Below, piece after piece: positions 51,101 to 59,814 of a stretch of DNA of 64,000 bases. The number at the start of each line of letters is the position of its first letter. The stretch's first letter is position 1. A model generated the notes under the pieces. The model did not search any database. It saw only the letters and a program-made list of their open reading frames with translations, and had not been told where the DNA came from. The translations under genes and the position numbers were made by a program. The stretch covers positions 1 to 64,000 of the forward strand of contig NZ_QGTS01000004.1 in assembly GCF_003182475.1 (NCBI RefSeq). Direction: 5' to 3'. This DNA comes from Mangrovibacter plantisponsor. Lineage in GTDB: Bacteria > Pseudomonadota > Gammaproteobacteria > Enterobacterales > Enterobacteriaceae.

Positions 51101-51597
51101 ATGCGTTGAAGGCAGGCCGGGAACCCTCCCTTGAGGACCTGACCAGCCAGCAGACTGAAGTTGAATTACGCATGCCAGCCTTGCTGCCTGAAGATTTTAT
51201 TCCCGACGTCAATACCCGGCTTTCGTTCTATAAACGGATTGCCAGTGCGAAACAGCCTGGCGAACTGGATGACATCAAAGTGGAGCTGATTGACCGTTTT
51301 GGTTTATTACCAGACCCGGCGCGCAACCTGCTGGAGATTGCCGCTCTGCGCCAGCAGGCACAAAAACTGGGGGTGCGTAAAATTGAGGCCAACGAGAAAG
51401 GTGGCATGCTGGAATTCGCGCCACAAAACAGTGTTGACCCGGGTTGGTTAATTGGGCTGCTGCAAAAGCAACCCCAAACCTGGCGGCTCGACGGGCCAAC
51501 CCGCCTGAAATTTTTCGTCGATTTAGCTGAACGCAAAACCCGCATCGACTGGGTACGGCAGTTCATGCAACAACTGGCAGACAACGCACTGGCCTGA
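48151..51597 (+). CDS. mfd: Transcription-repair coupling factor Mfd
   Basis: An 1148-residue ATP-dependent DNA translocase that removes RNA polymerase stalled at lesions and recruits UvrA. The UvrB-homology part lies at the N-terminus. The RNA polymerase-interaction domain contains HLEHGVGRYAGMTTLEAGG. Helicase motifs are CGDVGFGKTEVAMRAAF (Walker A), LLIVDEEHRFGVRHK (DEEH box), LTATPIPRTLNMA, and TTIIETGIDIP with QLRGRVGRSHHQAYAW. The ATG at 48151 matches the conserved start; no strong ribosome site is seen. Confidence 0.98.
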   Translation: MSENYRYTLPVRAGDVRQLGELTGAACATEVAEMAARHKGPVILVAQDMQNALRLQDEIRQFYSGPVSSLADWETLPYDSFSPHQDIISARLATLYQLPSMEQGVLILPVSTLMQRVCPHSFLHGHALLMKKGQRLSRDILRGQLEQAGYRHVDQVMEHGEYATRGALLDLYPMGSEHPYRIDFFDDEIDSLRIFDVDSQRTQEEVENIHLLPAHEFPTSQAAIEVFRSQWRDKFEVKRDPEHIYQQISKGTLPTGIEYWQPLFFSEPLSDLFRYFPANSLIVTTGDTESSAERFWQDVTARFDSRGVDPMRPLLPPDSLWLKTDGLFAALKEWPRVQLKTDLLAEKSANTNLGYQALPDLAVQAQQKAPLDNLRKFLEQFTGPVVFSVESEGRRETLAELLGRIKLRLTTINTLSEATGNGRYLMIGASEKGYIDTLRQRAFICESDLLGERVARRRQDNRRTLNPDILIRNLAELHPGQPVVHLEHGVGRYAGMTTLEAGGITGEYLMLTYANDAKLYVPVSSLHLISRYAGGAEENAPLHKLGGDAWVRARQKAAEKVRDVAAELLDIYAQRAAKAGFAFKHDRQQYQLFCESFPFETTPDQSQAINAVLSDMCQPLAMDRLVCGDVGFGKTEVAMRAAFLAVENHKQVAVLVPTTLLAQQHFDNFRDRFANWPVRIEMLSRFRSAKEQTQILEQASEGKIDILIGTHKLLQSDVKWKDLGLLIVDEEHRFGVRHKERIKAMRADVDILTLTATPIPRTLNMAMSGMRDLSIIATPPARRLAVKTFVREYDSLVVREAILREILRGGQVYYLYNDVENIQKAAERLATLVPEARIAIGHGQMRERELERVMNDFHHQRFNVLVCTTIIETGIDIPTANTIIIERADHFGLAQLHQLRGRVGRSHHQAYAWLLTPHPKAMTPDAQKRLEAIASLEDLGAGFALATHDLEIRGAGELLGEDQSGQMETVGFSLYMELLENAVDALKAGREPSLEDLTSQQTEVELRMPALLPEDFIPDVNTRLSFYKRIASAKQPGELDDIKVELIDRFGLLPDPARNLLEIAALRQQAQKLGVRKIEANEKGGMLEFAPQNSVDPGWLIGLLQKQPQTWRLDGPTRLKFFVDLAERKTRIDWVRQFMQQLADNALA

Positions 51598-51609
51598 TGT
51601 ATCCCGGCT

Positions 51610-51636
51610 TCCCGTAACCAGTTCACCGTTACGGGA
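51610..51636 (+). terminator. Hairpin after mfd
   Basis: TCCCGTAAC and GTTACGGGA form a nine-base stem 12 bases past the mfd stop. A T-rich stretch follows only 13 bases later, so termination may be weak. Confidence 0.4.
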
Positions 51637-51742
51637 GGCCGGGCAAAGTTTTACAAAATATTGCAATACGCCAGGAAATCCTCACATCCGCCTGCACCAT
51701 AATTTGTTTTTTTGCTTTAACTGGTGAAGGACATCCTGGGCT

Positions 51743-52747
51743 ATGTCAGCAAATAAGCAGCAGTCATCCAAAACATCCCCCCTTTTCTCCCCCGAACGCA
51801 AGTGGTCCGTGAGTTGCGCCATGCTGCTGTTAGCCAGCCTGTGGAGTGGCTTCAGTGATGCCCAGACCTGGCCATTACCCGCGCCAGGCAGCCGCCTGGT
51901 TGGGGCAAACCAATTCCATGTGGTACAGGATGACGGCGGTTCGCTGGAAGATATTGCCAGCCAGTATGGTGTGGGTTTTCTGGCTTTGCGCCAGGCAAAC
52001 CCGGGTGTGGATCCCTGGCTGCCTTTAGCCGGAACCGTACTGACCATTCCACATCAGGTGTTACTTCCTGAAACGCCTCGTGAAGGCATAGTGGTAAACC
52101 TGGCGGAATTACGCCTCTACTATTACCCCCCCGGCAGTAACCAGGTGGCTGTCTACCCTATTGGCATTGGTCAGTTAGGTGGCGACACATTCACGCCAAC
52201 AATGGTTACCCGGGTTTCAGAGAAACGCGCAAACCCTACCTGGACACCCACCAAAAATATTCGTGCACGTTATCTTGCACAAGGTATTGAATTACCGGCA
52301 GTGGTGCCCGCCGGGCCGGATAACCCAATGGGCCACCATGCTATTCGCCTGGCGGCGTATGGCGGGGTATACCTGATTCACGGCACAAATGCTGATTTTG
52401 GCATTGGTATGCGGGTGAGTTCAGGGTGTATTCGCCTGCGTGATGGCGATATCGAAACGTTGTTCAGGCAGGTAACCCCAGGCACACCAGTGCGCATTAT
52501 CAATGAGCCAGTAAAAACCAGCCAGGAGCCTGACGGGCTGTACTGGGTGGAAGTGCATCAGCCCCTTTCACAGTCACTGGATGACGACCCACAGACACTG
52601 CCATTAACTTTGTCTGGCCGGAGCCAGTCGCTACTGGATTCCCCCGCTGTTAATGCAGGCGTAACAGAGCAGTCAATGAACTTGCGGGCTGGCATGCCGG
52701 TCAACATCACACACCAGCTACGCGAACCCGGCGCGCAAACGCTGTAA
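51743..52747 (+). CDS. ldtC: L,D-transpeptidase attaching Braun lipoprotein
   Basis: A 334-residue periplasmic YkuD-family transpeptidase (LdtC/YcfS) that links Lpp to peptidoglycan. It has a signal peptide with a hydrophobic core near residues 25-42. A LysM domain follows (FHVVQDDGGSLEDIASQYGV ... LTIPH). The YkuD catalytic motif is HGTNADFGIGMRVSSGCIRL, with the active Cys in SSGCIRL. Like E. coli it follows mfd, here after 145 bases. It is slightly longer than the E. coli protein at the N-terminus. Confidence 0.94.
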   Translation: MSANKQQSSKTSPLFSPERKWSVSCAMLLLASLWSGFSDAQTWPLPAPGSRLVGANQFHVVQDDGGSLEDIASQYGVGFLALRQANPGVDPWLPLAGTVLTIPHQVLLPETPREGIVVNLAELRLYYYPPGSNQVAVYPIGIGQLGGDTFTPTMVTRVSEKRANPTWTPTKNIRARYLAQGIELPAVVPAGPDNPMGHHAIRLAAYGGVYLIHGTNADFGIGMRVSSGCIRLRDGDIETLFRQVTPGTPVRIINEPVKTSQEPDGLYWVEVHQPLSQSLDDDPQTLPLTLSGRSQSLLDSPAVNAGVTEQSMNLRAGMPVNITHQLREPGAQTL

Positions 52748-52789
52748 TCACACTGGGTTAGTAGTTACATAACCGCTCTGAATACGGGA

Positions 52790-53031
52790 GTGGCAACCGG
52801 TAGCGCTAACCCTGTAATTGCCCGGCCCATTGGCTGATGCCACGCGAAATGGCACAGCACCCGGTTCATCGCTTTTTGGTGACAGTCCCTGATCTGGTTC
52901 ACTTATTGTTACTTACCTGTGGCTTAGCGGCGCCGTAGTCACTGCCACTGTCTGCAGGCCTGAAGACGCAGACTGAACTTCAACAGCAGCATGATCAGTA
53001 TGTTTTTCTTCAATTTTTATTCATTTTTCAT
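52790..53031 (-). pseudogene. bhsA: Decayed bhsA-like (DUF1471/YhcN family) gene
   Basis: On the minus strand one frame reads DHAAVEVQSASSGLQTV, matching the mature start of BhsA (AAVEVQS), then TAA at 52878-52876, then in the same frame KSDEPGAVPFRVASANGPG. That part aligns with the BhsA end KADEMGAKSFRITSVTGPN. The signal-peptide part is broken: an ATG at 53031 opens a frame that stops after four codons, and the mature part is out of frame. So there is an internal stop, a lost leader and a drifted C-terminus. In E. coli bhsA stands exactly here, between ldtC and comR. Confidence 0.75.
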
Positions 53032-53254
53032 TCCCTACAGACCAATTAAACAGATTAATTTCCAGCCATTAATTAATGTTTTTTGCTGTATGCTGGCTTG
53101 TTCAAATAAATTTATTAATTATCGATAATAAATTAATAACCAGTTTAGATTCAATGCTATAGGTATTTTCTATTTTTTGCTTTTCTTCTGGTTCGTGAGC
53201 GTGGTGATCTCTATAATGTGGCTTCACTTAACGACACACAGGTAAAACGGCACC
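53032..53254. other. AT-rich stretch between the bhsA remnant and the regulator gene
   Basis: An AT-rich, gene-free segment in what was the divergent bhsA/comR control region. I see no intact operator palindrome or confident promoter, although several TATAAT-like words are present. Confidence 0.5.
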
Positions 53255-53887
53255 ATGACAACTGATGTTTCAGGTTGTGTAAAAAAAAGCCGTGGCCGTC
53301 CAAAAGTGTTCGACAGGGAAGACGCACTGGATAAAGCCATGGCACTATTCTGGCAGCATGGCTACGAGGCCACATCACTGTCGCATCTGGTTGAGGCGAC
53401 AGGCGCGAAAGCTCCCACTCTCTATGCAGAGTTTACCAATAAAGAAGGGTTATTCCGGGCAGTGCTGGACCGGTATGTCGCACGTTTTGTTTCTCAGTAT
53501 GAGGCGCAATTATTTGCCAGTAGCAAGCCACTGGCACAGGCATTAAAGGACTATATGGTGGCGGTAGCTCTGTGCTACACCAGCAAAGAGACTCCCCAGG
53601 GGTGCTTTATTATCACCACATCTTCAGCACTGGCAGCGTCCAGTGAAAAGGTGGCAGAGATGATCAGGCTGCGTCATGTAAAGCAGGCGCAAACCCTGGT
53701 AACTTTTTTGGCGCAACGCCAGGCGAGTGGCGAGCTTACGGCCAGTTGCCAGTGCTCCATTCTGGCTAATTATCTTTCCTGTATCATTCAGGGAATGTCA
53801 GTCAGTGCCCGCGAAGGCGCATCGTTTGAAACCCTCGAGGAAATAATCAATACCGCGCTCGGTTCGCTGCCAGGTATTGCACAATAA
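53255..53887 (+). CDS. comR: TetR-family regulator, ComR-like
   Basis: A 210-residue TetR-type repressor. The N-terminal helix-turn-helix domain is RGRPKVFDREDALDKAMALF followed by HGYEATSLSHLVEATGAKAPTLYAEFTNKEGLF. The ligand-binding half contains ETPQGCFIITTSSALAASSE, and NYLSCIIQGMSVSAREGAS, the AefR-type C-terminus. Its place next to ycfJ and the bhsA remnant matches E. coli comR, the copper-responsive repressor of bhsA. The symbol rests mainly on position. Its presumed target is broken here. Confidence 0.75.
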   Translation: MTTDVSGCVKKSRGRPKVFDREDALDKAMALFWQHGYEATSLSHLVEATGAKAPTLYAEFTNKEGLFRAVLDRYVARFVSQYEAQLFASSKPLAQALKDYMVAVALCYTSKETPQGCFIITTSSALAASSEKVAEMIRLRHVKQAQTLVTFLAQRQASGELTASCQCSILANYLSCIIQGMSVSAREGASFETLEEIINTALGSLPGIAQ

Positions 53888-54165
53888 CGTGATAATGTGA
53901 CTGAGGCTGCTTGTTTTGTCTCAGTCCTGCCACCCTTTCACCCTTTCATTGCAAAAGAGAATCACTCGCTTTTCCCTCAATAAATAGGCAAAAACGATTA
54001 AATATATCCATCCTGTTAACCTAGATTTAATTGGTACACTGCGGATTATTTACACACTAATAATTATCTTAAATAGTCCACTCAGCACCCTACACAGAAC
54101 AGGCATTTCATTCCTTTGCTTTATAACAAAGCAATTTATTGGACACACAGCAGAAGGAAGACAGA

Positions 54166-54315
54166 ATGATTTTGCTATTACCCATGCTCAAAGTACTGGT
54201 CGTTATTTCGTTGCTGTTCGGGCTTTGGTTGATATGTGGTAGCTCTTCGCTGTTCGCTATTCTTGCCATTATTATCACTGGCGGGCTTTGGTTTAAAAGG
54301 CAGGATTTGCTTTGA
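54166..54315 (+). CDS. 49-residue two-span membrane protein
   Basis: A 50-codon frame with a GGAAG ribosome site six bases before its ATG and a strong terminator ten bases after its stop. The peptide is almost wholly hydrophobic: two spans (about 2-22 and 26-43) split by a short CGSSS turn, ending KRQDLL. I do not recognise a family. The ribosome site and the terminator directly after the stop argue for a real gene rather than chance. Confidence 0.6.
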   Translation: MILLLPMLKVLVVISLLFGLWLICGSSSLFAILAIIITGGLWFKRQDLL

Positions 54316-54324
54316 TCGCCTGGT

Positions 54325-54357
54325 AAAAAAGACCTGTTATCGCACAGGTCTTTTTTT
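54325..54357. terminator. Bidirectional intrinsic terminator
   Basis: AAAAAAGACCTG and CAGGTCTTTTTTT form a strong stem with an eight-base loop and A/T runs on both sides, between the small membrane gene and convergent ycfJ. Confidence 0.92.
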
Positions 54358-54379
54358 GCTGGCCGGGTGATTCTGCTAT

Positions 54380-54928
54380 TCAGGATTTGTTTACTGTATC
54401 GCTTAGCACCAGTTGGCCATTTTTATCCAGTGGTATCTGGCTACCAGGGTTGTGATCCATGCGGATTTTACCCTGCTGGTTACCTATCTGGTAAGTGACA
54501 TCATAGCCAAGGGTTTTCTCACTGGTGTCATAAACCGTTTTACAACGCTGTTCACTGGTACTGTAGGTATCTTTATCCTGCATTGTACCCTGTACCTGAT
54601 TACCTGCATAACCGCCACCCAGCGCACCTATCACTGTGGCGACGTCTCGCCCGTGCCCACCACCAAACTGATGGCCAATTACTCCACCTGCTACTGCTCC
54701 CAACACCGAGCCTGCGATGCGGTTTTCATCCTGTACCGGGCGGCGATGGGTAACAGTGACATTGCGGCATTCTTTACGGGGGGACTTCACAGTAGAAGTA
54801 ATAGCTTTCGATGAAATAACCTGAGCGTATTCTGGCCCACTATGAAATACATCCAGACCGGCGACAGCCGCAATCCCCATAGCCGCAGCTACGCCAATGC
54901 CTATTCCCGCTAACATTGATTTATTCAC
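54380..54928 (-). CDS. ycfJ: Glycine-zipper protein YcfJ
   Basis: A 182-residue envelope protein of unknown role. A hydrophobic N-terminus (MLAGIGIGVAAAMGIAAVAG) is followed by a glycine-zipper 2TM region, GSVLGAVAGGVIGHQFGGG and GALGGGYAGNQVQG, of the type found in Rickettsia 17 kDa antigen-like proteins. The start is GTG 54928, seven bases after a perfect AGGAGGT. It keeps its E. coli position between comR and ndh. Confidence 0.92.
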   Translation of the reverse strand: MNKSMLAGIGIGVAAAMGIAAVAGLDVFHSGPEYAQVISSKAITSTVKSPRKECRNVTVTHRRPVQDENRIAGSVLGAVAGGVIGHQFGGGHGRDVATVIGALGGGYAGNQVQGTMQDKDTYSTSEQRCKTVYDTSEKTLGYDVTYQIGNQQGKIRMDHNPGSQIPLDKNGQLVLSDTVNKS

Positions 54929-55164
54929 AGGACACCTCCTGATAAGACAGGTTTTTATTGTGAGCAAAAATCCAGGAAACAGGGATCAGACGAAAAGAGA
55001 AAATCGGGTTATCTGAATATAATTGAGATTTATCCTGGTGGGATATTACGCTATGCGAAAGCTAACTATTTCCCTCTTGAATAGTAAGGCTTTTACCGGA
55101 ACGATAGTTTTCCCTACCGGTAACCGTGCCAGTCAATGTTATTCAGGGCGGGTCATCGGCTACA

Positions 55165-55192
55165 AAAAAGGCTCCTTTACAGGAGCCTTTTA
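55165..55192 (-). terminator. Intrinsic terminator of ndh
   Basis: Minus strand AAAAGGCTCCT-GTAA-AGGAGCCTTTTTT: a strong stem with a T run, 22 bases after the ndh stop. Confidence 0.9.
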
Positions 55193-55214
55193 ACAGGCAA
55201 GATTGCCTGACGAA

Positions 55215-56519
55215 TTAATGCAACTTCAGACGCGGGCGAATAATACGGTTGATACGCCCAACCAGCATCATCAAACCGGTCTTAAAATACCCGTGCAGTG
55301 CTATCTGGTGCATACGATACAGGGAAATATACACAAACCTGGCGATACGCCCCTCGACCATCATTGACCCACGCATCAGGTTGCCCATCAGGCTACCTAC
55401 TGTAGAGTAGTTCGACAGCGAAACCAGTGAGCCGTGATCTTTATAGGTATAGGGCTTCAGATCTTTTCCGCTCATCTGCGCCAGAATATTATGCATCGCA
55501 CACGTTGCCATTTGGTGTGCAGCCTGAGCACGTGGTGGGACAAAGCCCCCTTCAGCGCGGGCACAGGAAGCGCAGTCACCAATCGCAAAAATATCCGGGT
55601 CGCGGGTCGTCTGCAGGGTGGGCTCCACAACCAACTGGTTAATACGGTTTGTTTCCAACCCGCCGATTTCTTTCATGAAATCAGGCGCTTTAATACCCGC
55701 AGCCCAGACCATCAAATCGGCTTCAATAAATTCGCCATCTTTGGTATTCAGGCCGTTGTCTTGTGCACTGGTTACCATGGTTTTGGTCAGAACGCGCACA
55801 CCCATTTTGGTCAGTTCACTGTGAGCGGCGCCAGAAATCCGCGGCGGCAATGCAGGAAGAATGCGTTCCCCCGCTTCCACCAGCGTCACGTTCAGCGCTT
55901 CGTTCGTCAGGCCTTTATAACCATAGCTGTGTAACTGTTTCACTGCGTTATGCAGTTCAGCAGAAAGCTCAACCCCAGTGGCACCACCACCTACGATGGC
56001 AATGTTCACTTTGCCGTTTGCACCGAGATTAGCGGAATGTTTCAGGAACAGGTTCAGCATTTCATGGTGGAAACGACGTGCCTGATGTGGGTTATCAAGG
56101 AAGATGCAATGCTCTTTCACACCGGGCGTATTGAAATCGTTAGATGTACTGCCCAGAGCCATAACCAGGGTGTCATACGGCAGATTGCGTTCAGGAACCA
56201 GCAGTTCACCTTTTTCATCACGCAACTCAGCCAAAGTAATCACTTTCGCTTCGCGGTTAATATCCACGACCGAACCCAGTTGGAACTGGAAATGGTGATT
56301 ACGTGCATGTGCAAGGTAACTCAGGGCGTCCACGCCTTCATCCAGCGAACCGGTTGCTACTTCATGCAGCAATGGTTTCCATAAATGACTGTGGTTGCGG
56401 TCAACCAGTGTCACTTTCGCTTTCTTACTACGGCCCAGTTTTTTTCCTAACTGAGTTGCCAGCTCCAGTCCGCCAGCACCACCGCCAACAATCACAATTT
56501 TTTTCAATGGTGTAGTCAA
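55215..56519 (-). CDS. ndh: Type II NADH:quinone oxidoreductase
   Basis: A 434-residue single-subunit NADH dehydrogenase, peripheral on the inner membrane, FAD-bound and not proton-pumping. The FAD motif is [17 protein letters not shown] near the N-terminus; the NADH-binding motif is [19 protein letters not shown] near residue 175. Further blocks are [10 protein letters not shown]-like [15 protein letters not shown] and the amphipathic C-terminus [21 protein letters not shown] perfect FNR box upstream fits anaerobic repression. Confidence 0.98.
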   Translation of the reverse strand: MTTPLKKIVIVGGGAGGLELATQLGKKLGRSKKAKVTLVDRNHSHLWKPLLHEVATGSLDEGVDALSYLAHARNHHFQFQLGSVVDINREAKVITLAELRDEKGELLVPERNLPYDTLVMALGSTSNDFNTPGVKEHCIFLDNPHQARRFHHEMLNLFLKHSANLGANGKVNIAIVGGGATGVELSAELHNAVKQLHSYGYKGLTNEALNVTLVEAGERILPALPPRISGAAHSELTKMGVRVLTKTMVTSAQDNGLNTKDGEFIEADLMVWAAGIKAPDFMKEIGGLETNRINQLVVEPTLQTTRDPDIFAIGDCASCARAEGGFVPPRAQAAHQMATCAMHNILAQMSGKDLKPYTYKDHGSLVSLSNYSTVGSLMGNLMRGSMMVEGRIARFVYISLYRMHQIALHGYFKTGLMMLVGRINRIIRPRLKLH

Positions 56520-56654
56520 CGTGACCCCCTCAAATTATTAACCAATTGTTAAGTAACGGTTATAAAAATAACTTTTACTTAACAATAGGTTGCTGAATCG
56601 AATCGCCCAAAACAGCCTGAGAATACCATGAACGGTGCATTGGTCATACCAAAT

Positions 56655-56668
56655 TTGATATGAATCAA
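56655..56668. promoter_or_regulatory. Perfect FNR box upstream of ndh
   Basis: TTGATATGAATCAA matches TTGAT-N4-ATCAA at every fixed base, about 136 bases before the ndh ATG. In E. coli FNR represses ndh from sites in this region. Confidence 0.85.
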
Positions 56669-56745
56669 ATTTTTCTGGCTAAATTTAACGCAAAAGGGCT
56701 GGCCAAAGGCCAGCCGGGGGGAGTTACAGGAAAGTAATGGGGGCG

Positions 56746-57288
56746 TTAGCCGAGGGTTTTGAAAGCTTTAATACGCTGCAGATGCGGAGAAATATTCTTG
56801 AACTTGTGAGTTTCGTTATCATCCCAAACAATTTCGTAATAAGGATGCAGTAACGCTGCAGATTTCTGGTTGTCCAGCGCTTCGTCGTGGCGCGACAGGA
56901 TTGCCAGGCAACGATCACGGTTCTTCTCCCGGAAGTTATCGACACATTTTGTGGCAATATCAAGATACTCTTCCGGCCGGTCTATTTTCCCTTCCATATT
57001 TTCATAAGGATGCAGGTTAGGGTTGAAAATAACCTGGCGAACATCGCAGAGAAAACCAATGCGCTCAGCCCAGAAACCACCGAGACCGACACCACAAATC
57101 AATGGCCGTTCATCAACATTCAGCTGCAGCATTTTATCTACTTCTTTAAGCAAGTGCTGCATATCGTGTTTCGGGTGCAGCGTGCTGTAACTGATCAAAC
57201 GGACATCCGAATCAATAAACTGAAGTTGCAATACCTTCTCATGGTTACCAGGACTGTTTGAGTCGAAACCGTGCAAATAGATAATCAT
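56746..57288 (-). CDS. ycfP: YcfP, putative alpha/beta-fold esterase
   Basis: A 180-residue UPF0227 protein with an alpha/beta-hydrolase look: [20 protein letters not shown] at the start and [18 protein letters not shown], where the nucleophile-elbow Ser is replaced (GVGLGG). No enzymatic role is established. Length equals the E. coli protein. It is followed upstream by nagZ at 36 bases, suggesting one operon with nagZ. Confidence 0.95.
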   Translation of the reverse strand: MIIYLHGFDSNSPGNHEKVLQLQFIDSDVRLISYSTLHPKHDMQHLLKEVDKMLQLNVDERPLICGVGLGGFWAERIGFLCDVRQVIFNPNLHPYENMEGKIDRPEEYLDIATKCVDNFREKNRDRCLAILSRHDEALDNQKSAALLHPYYEIVWDDNETHKFKNISPHLQRIKAFKTLG

Positions 57289-57324
57289 CGCATCCTCACC
57301 GTACCAGTTTTTGCCGCTCAGGCA

Positions 57325-58353
57325 CTATGACTGCCCCGCCTTCCTTGCCTGCCATTGCTCATCCAGCGCGGTCAGTTTATGGCTGACTGACTTCCAGATT
57401 GCGGATGACAGGAGTTCCTGACGGGAAAACGAACCTTTATGATACAAACCCGTAACACGCTCTGCATTGATCGGTGACAGGTTATCCAAAACACTAACAG
57501 CTCCGTTGCGGTTATTACAAACCAGAATCATATCGCAACCAGCATCAAGAGAGGCTCGTGCTCTTTCAGCATAAGTTCCCATAATTGCCGCACCTTCCAT
57601 TGACAGGTCGTCAGAGAAAATCACGCCATTAAACCCTAACTCCTGGCGCAATACTTGCTGCAACCACCAGGGCGAGCCGCTTGCCGGGCGATTATCAAGT
57701 TCCGGGTAAACAACATGAGCCGGCATTATGGCATCCAGCGCCTGTTCATTTATCAGCGAGCGGAAAATAGCCATATCATGTTCACGAATGACATTTGCCG
57801 GGCGGTTATCCACGGGTGTTTCTTTATGTGAATCTGCACTTACGGCACCATGTCCGGGGAAATGTTTTCCGGTGGTTTTCATACCAGCCCGGTGCATACC
57901 CTGCATAAAGCGCCGCGCCATTGCCAGTGCTACCTGTCCGTCTGCATGGAAAGAACGTTCGCCAATCGCCGCACTGCCATGCCCGATATCCAGAACCGGT
58001 GCGAAACTGATATCAATATCCATGGCAATCATTTCGCTCGCCATTAACCAGCCAGCGTCTTCTGCCACCTGCCCACCCACTTCCACACCCAACAATTCAG
58101 CATAAGACTGTGCCGCAGGAATACGGGTAAACCCTTCGCGAAAACGCTGTACCCGGCCACCTTCTTGATCCACCGCAACGACCAGTCGCTGCCGGGAAGC
58201 AGCGCGAATCTGGCGCACCAACTCCCGTAACTGAGCAGGATCATGATAATTGCGCGTGAACAGTATCAGTCCCCCGGTTAAAGGATGTGCCAGAATTTCT
58301 TTTTCTTCCGCATCCAGTTCATAACCCGCGACATCTAACATTACCGGACCCAC
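57325..58353 (-). CDS. nagZ: Beta-N-acetylglucosaminidase NagZ
   Basis: A 342-residue glycoside hydrolase family 3 enzyme in cell-wall recycling; it cuts GlcNAc from anhydro-muropeptides in the cytosol, making AmpC-inducing products. The family motif [20 protein letters not shown] holds the catalytic His, and the nucleophile Asp is in [16 protein letters not shown]. It lies 21 bases after thiK. Confidence 0.97.
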   Translation of the reverse strand: MGPVMLDVAGYELDAEEKEILAHPLTGGLILFTRNYHDPAQLRELVRQIRAASRQRLVVAVDQEGGRVQRFREGFTRIPAAQSYAELLGVEVGGQVAEDAGWLMASEMIAMDIDISFAPVLDIGHGSAAIGERSFHADGQVALAMARRFMQGMHRAGMKTTGKHFPGHGAVSADSHKETPVDNRPANVIREHDMAIFRSLINEQALDAIMPAHVVYPELDNRPASGSPWWLQQVLRQELGFNGVIFSDDLSMEGAAIMGTYAERARASLDAGCDMILVCNNRNGAVSVLDNLSPINAERVTGLYHKGSFSRQELLSSAIWKSVSHKLTALDEQWQARKAGQS

Positions 58354-58374
58354 AGCAACCTCTCTTGTTTCTTG

Positions 58375-59190
58375 TTATGTGTGTTTCAACCTGCACCAGG
58401 CCTGGTCTGCAAGCTGAATAAATTCACTGGTTTGTGTTTCTTGCCACCGGTACTCATACCAGGAGGCCATTAATAAATTAACCCATGGCAGCCAACGGTT
58501 AATCTGCTGCCCCAATCTCACCTCATTAAGGTGCATCTGCCTGGCGTAAGACGCAACACATGCCGCAAACTGTGGCGGTTCATCAATTGCCAGAGTGGCA
58601 AGCTCAAGCCCTACATCGCCATCCCCGGCATACTCCCAGTCAATCAGGCGTACCTTGTTACCCTGATGGACAATATTACCCGGATGGATATCCATGTGCA
58701 GTGGCGCCAGGCGAATGGGCCCAGGCTCCCTGATGCGTTGACATTTCTTCAACTGAGCAAGCCAAAACACCGTTCGCCGTGAAGGCGCAGCATTCTGCCA
58801 GTAACGTTGTAATAAAGGCAGTAAAACAATACGCCAGCCGAACAACGGCTGGTGATGTAGCAGGCTCAGAGTGCGTGCCAGCACATCCGCAGGTGGCCAG
58901 GATGCAGCAACTTGCCCTTCCACCCATTCAACATACAACCAGGGGCGGCTCATAAAGACGGGGGCTGGCGCCAGTGAATGAGGTAACAACTGCAATGCCC
59001 GGTATTGCCGACGCAATTCAGCATGCGTGGAAGCCGTCCGCCGTACCCACTTTCCGCAGGTATTCTCTACCAGCACACTGTTGCCGCTCAGGCCCTGTAT
59101 GGCGGAAACAGAGCCGGCGGCAAATGCCGCCGGGTGTGACGCCTGGTTGTGGTGATGCAAACCTGCATCACTGCGTTTGCTGTACGGCAC
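58375..59190 (-). CDS. thiK: Thiamine kinase
   Basis: A phosphotransferase-fold enzyme (YcfN/ThiK) that phosphorylates thiamine in salvage. Kinase residues are in LAPLHMDIHPGNIVHQG (HxDxHxxN) and RLIDWEYAGDGDVGLELA (metal-binding D). The N-terminal half has drifted more than neighbouring proteins. GTG at 59190 (then PYSKRSD) aligns best with E. coli; a GTG at 59214 would add eight residues. Both overlap the end of lpoB. Confidence 0.92.
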   Translation of the reverse strand: MPYSKRSDAGLHHHNQASHPAAFAAGSVSAIQGLSGNSVLVENTCGKWVRRTASTHAELRRQYRALQLLPHSLAPAPVFMSRPWLYVEWVEGQVAASWPPADVLARTLSLLHHQPLFGWRIVLLPLLQRYWQNAAPSRRTVFWLAQLKKCQRIREPGPIRLAPLHMDIHPGNIVHQGNKVRLIDWEYAGDGDVGLELATLAIDEPPQFAACVASYARQMHLNEVRLGQQINRWLPWVNLLMASWYEYRWQETQTSEFIQLADQAWCRLKHT

Positions 59191-59803
59191 CTTTACCAGA
59201 CCAGATAATTTCACCTGTTTGCACCAGCATCAGTTGCATTTGCACAGCAGGGTTACTCACATTACCTTTCGCGCTGGTATAAAGCACATACTGTGCACCG
59301 ACATTACGCGCAATACCAATGGCTTTGCTGCGTGAACCCAGGCTGTCTTGCGCAGATAAACCCAGTTGCTGTTTAGCCAGAGCAAGTTGCTGGTCACTGA
59401 CTAACACAAAAGTTCGGTTATTTGCCAGAGCATTACGTAACGCCTGAGTACCTTCGCTGGCGGGTAAACTGCCATTGGTACGGTTATTCACGGAGTCTAC
59501 TAACAATACACTGCCTGCCGTTACACCATCAGCTTTGAGCATTTGTGCAACCATCGGCTGAAACGCACTGCTCCAGTCGTAGTGCCGCTCTTTGGGTTGC
59601 GGAGTAACAGGTAATGTTGGCGTAACAGGTTCAGGCTGAACCGGTATTTCAGGAACAGAAGGAACGGTGGGCTCCGGCTGTGTGGGTGCGGGTTTGGCAG
59701 GCTCTACCGGTGCTGGCTGTTGCTGCTCATTACGCAACACACAACCAGACAGCACAAGAGCAACACCAAGCACGCACAAATAACGATACATACGTTGTTT
59801 CAA
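59168..59803 (-). CDS. lpoB: Outer-membrane lipoprotein LpoB, PBP1B activator
   Basis: A lipoprotein of about 211 residues that reaches through the wall and activates PBP1B. The lipobox is LVLSGC, followed by a long Pro/Glu/Gln-rich linker (about 25-75) and the globular domain SSAFQPMVAQMLKADGVTAG ... NNRTNGSLPAS. The start is taken as TTG 59803, five bases after GGGGGAG; TTG 59818 or ATG 59791 are alternatives, the last being far from the ribosome site. It overlaps thiK. Confidence 0.93.
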   Translation of the reverse strand: MKQRMYRYLCVLGVALVLSGCVLRNEQQQPAPVEPAKPAPTQPEPTVPSVPEIPVQPEPVTPTLPVTPQPKERHYDWSSAFQPMVAQMLKADGVTAGSVLLVDSVNNRTNGSLPASEGTQALRNALANNRTFVLVSDQQLALAKQQLGLSAQDSLGSRSKAIGIARNVGAQYVLYTSAKGNVSNPAVQMQLMLVQTGEIIWSGKGAVQQTQ

Positions 59804-59814
59804 AATCTCCCCCT

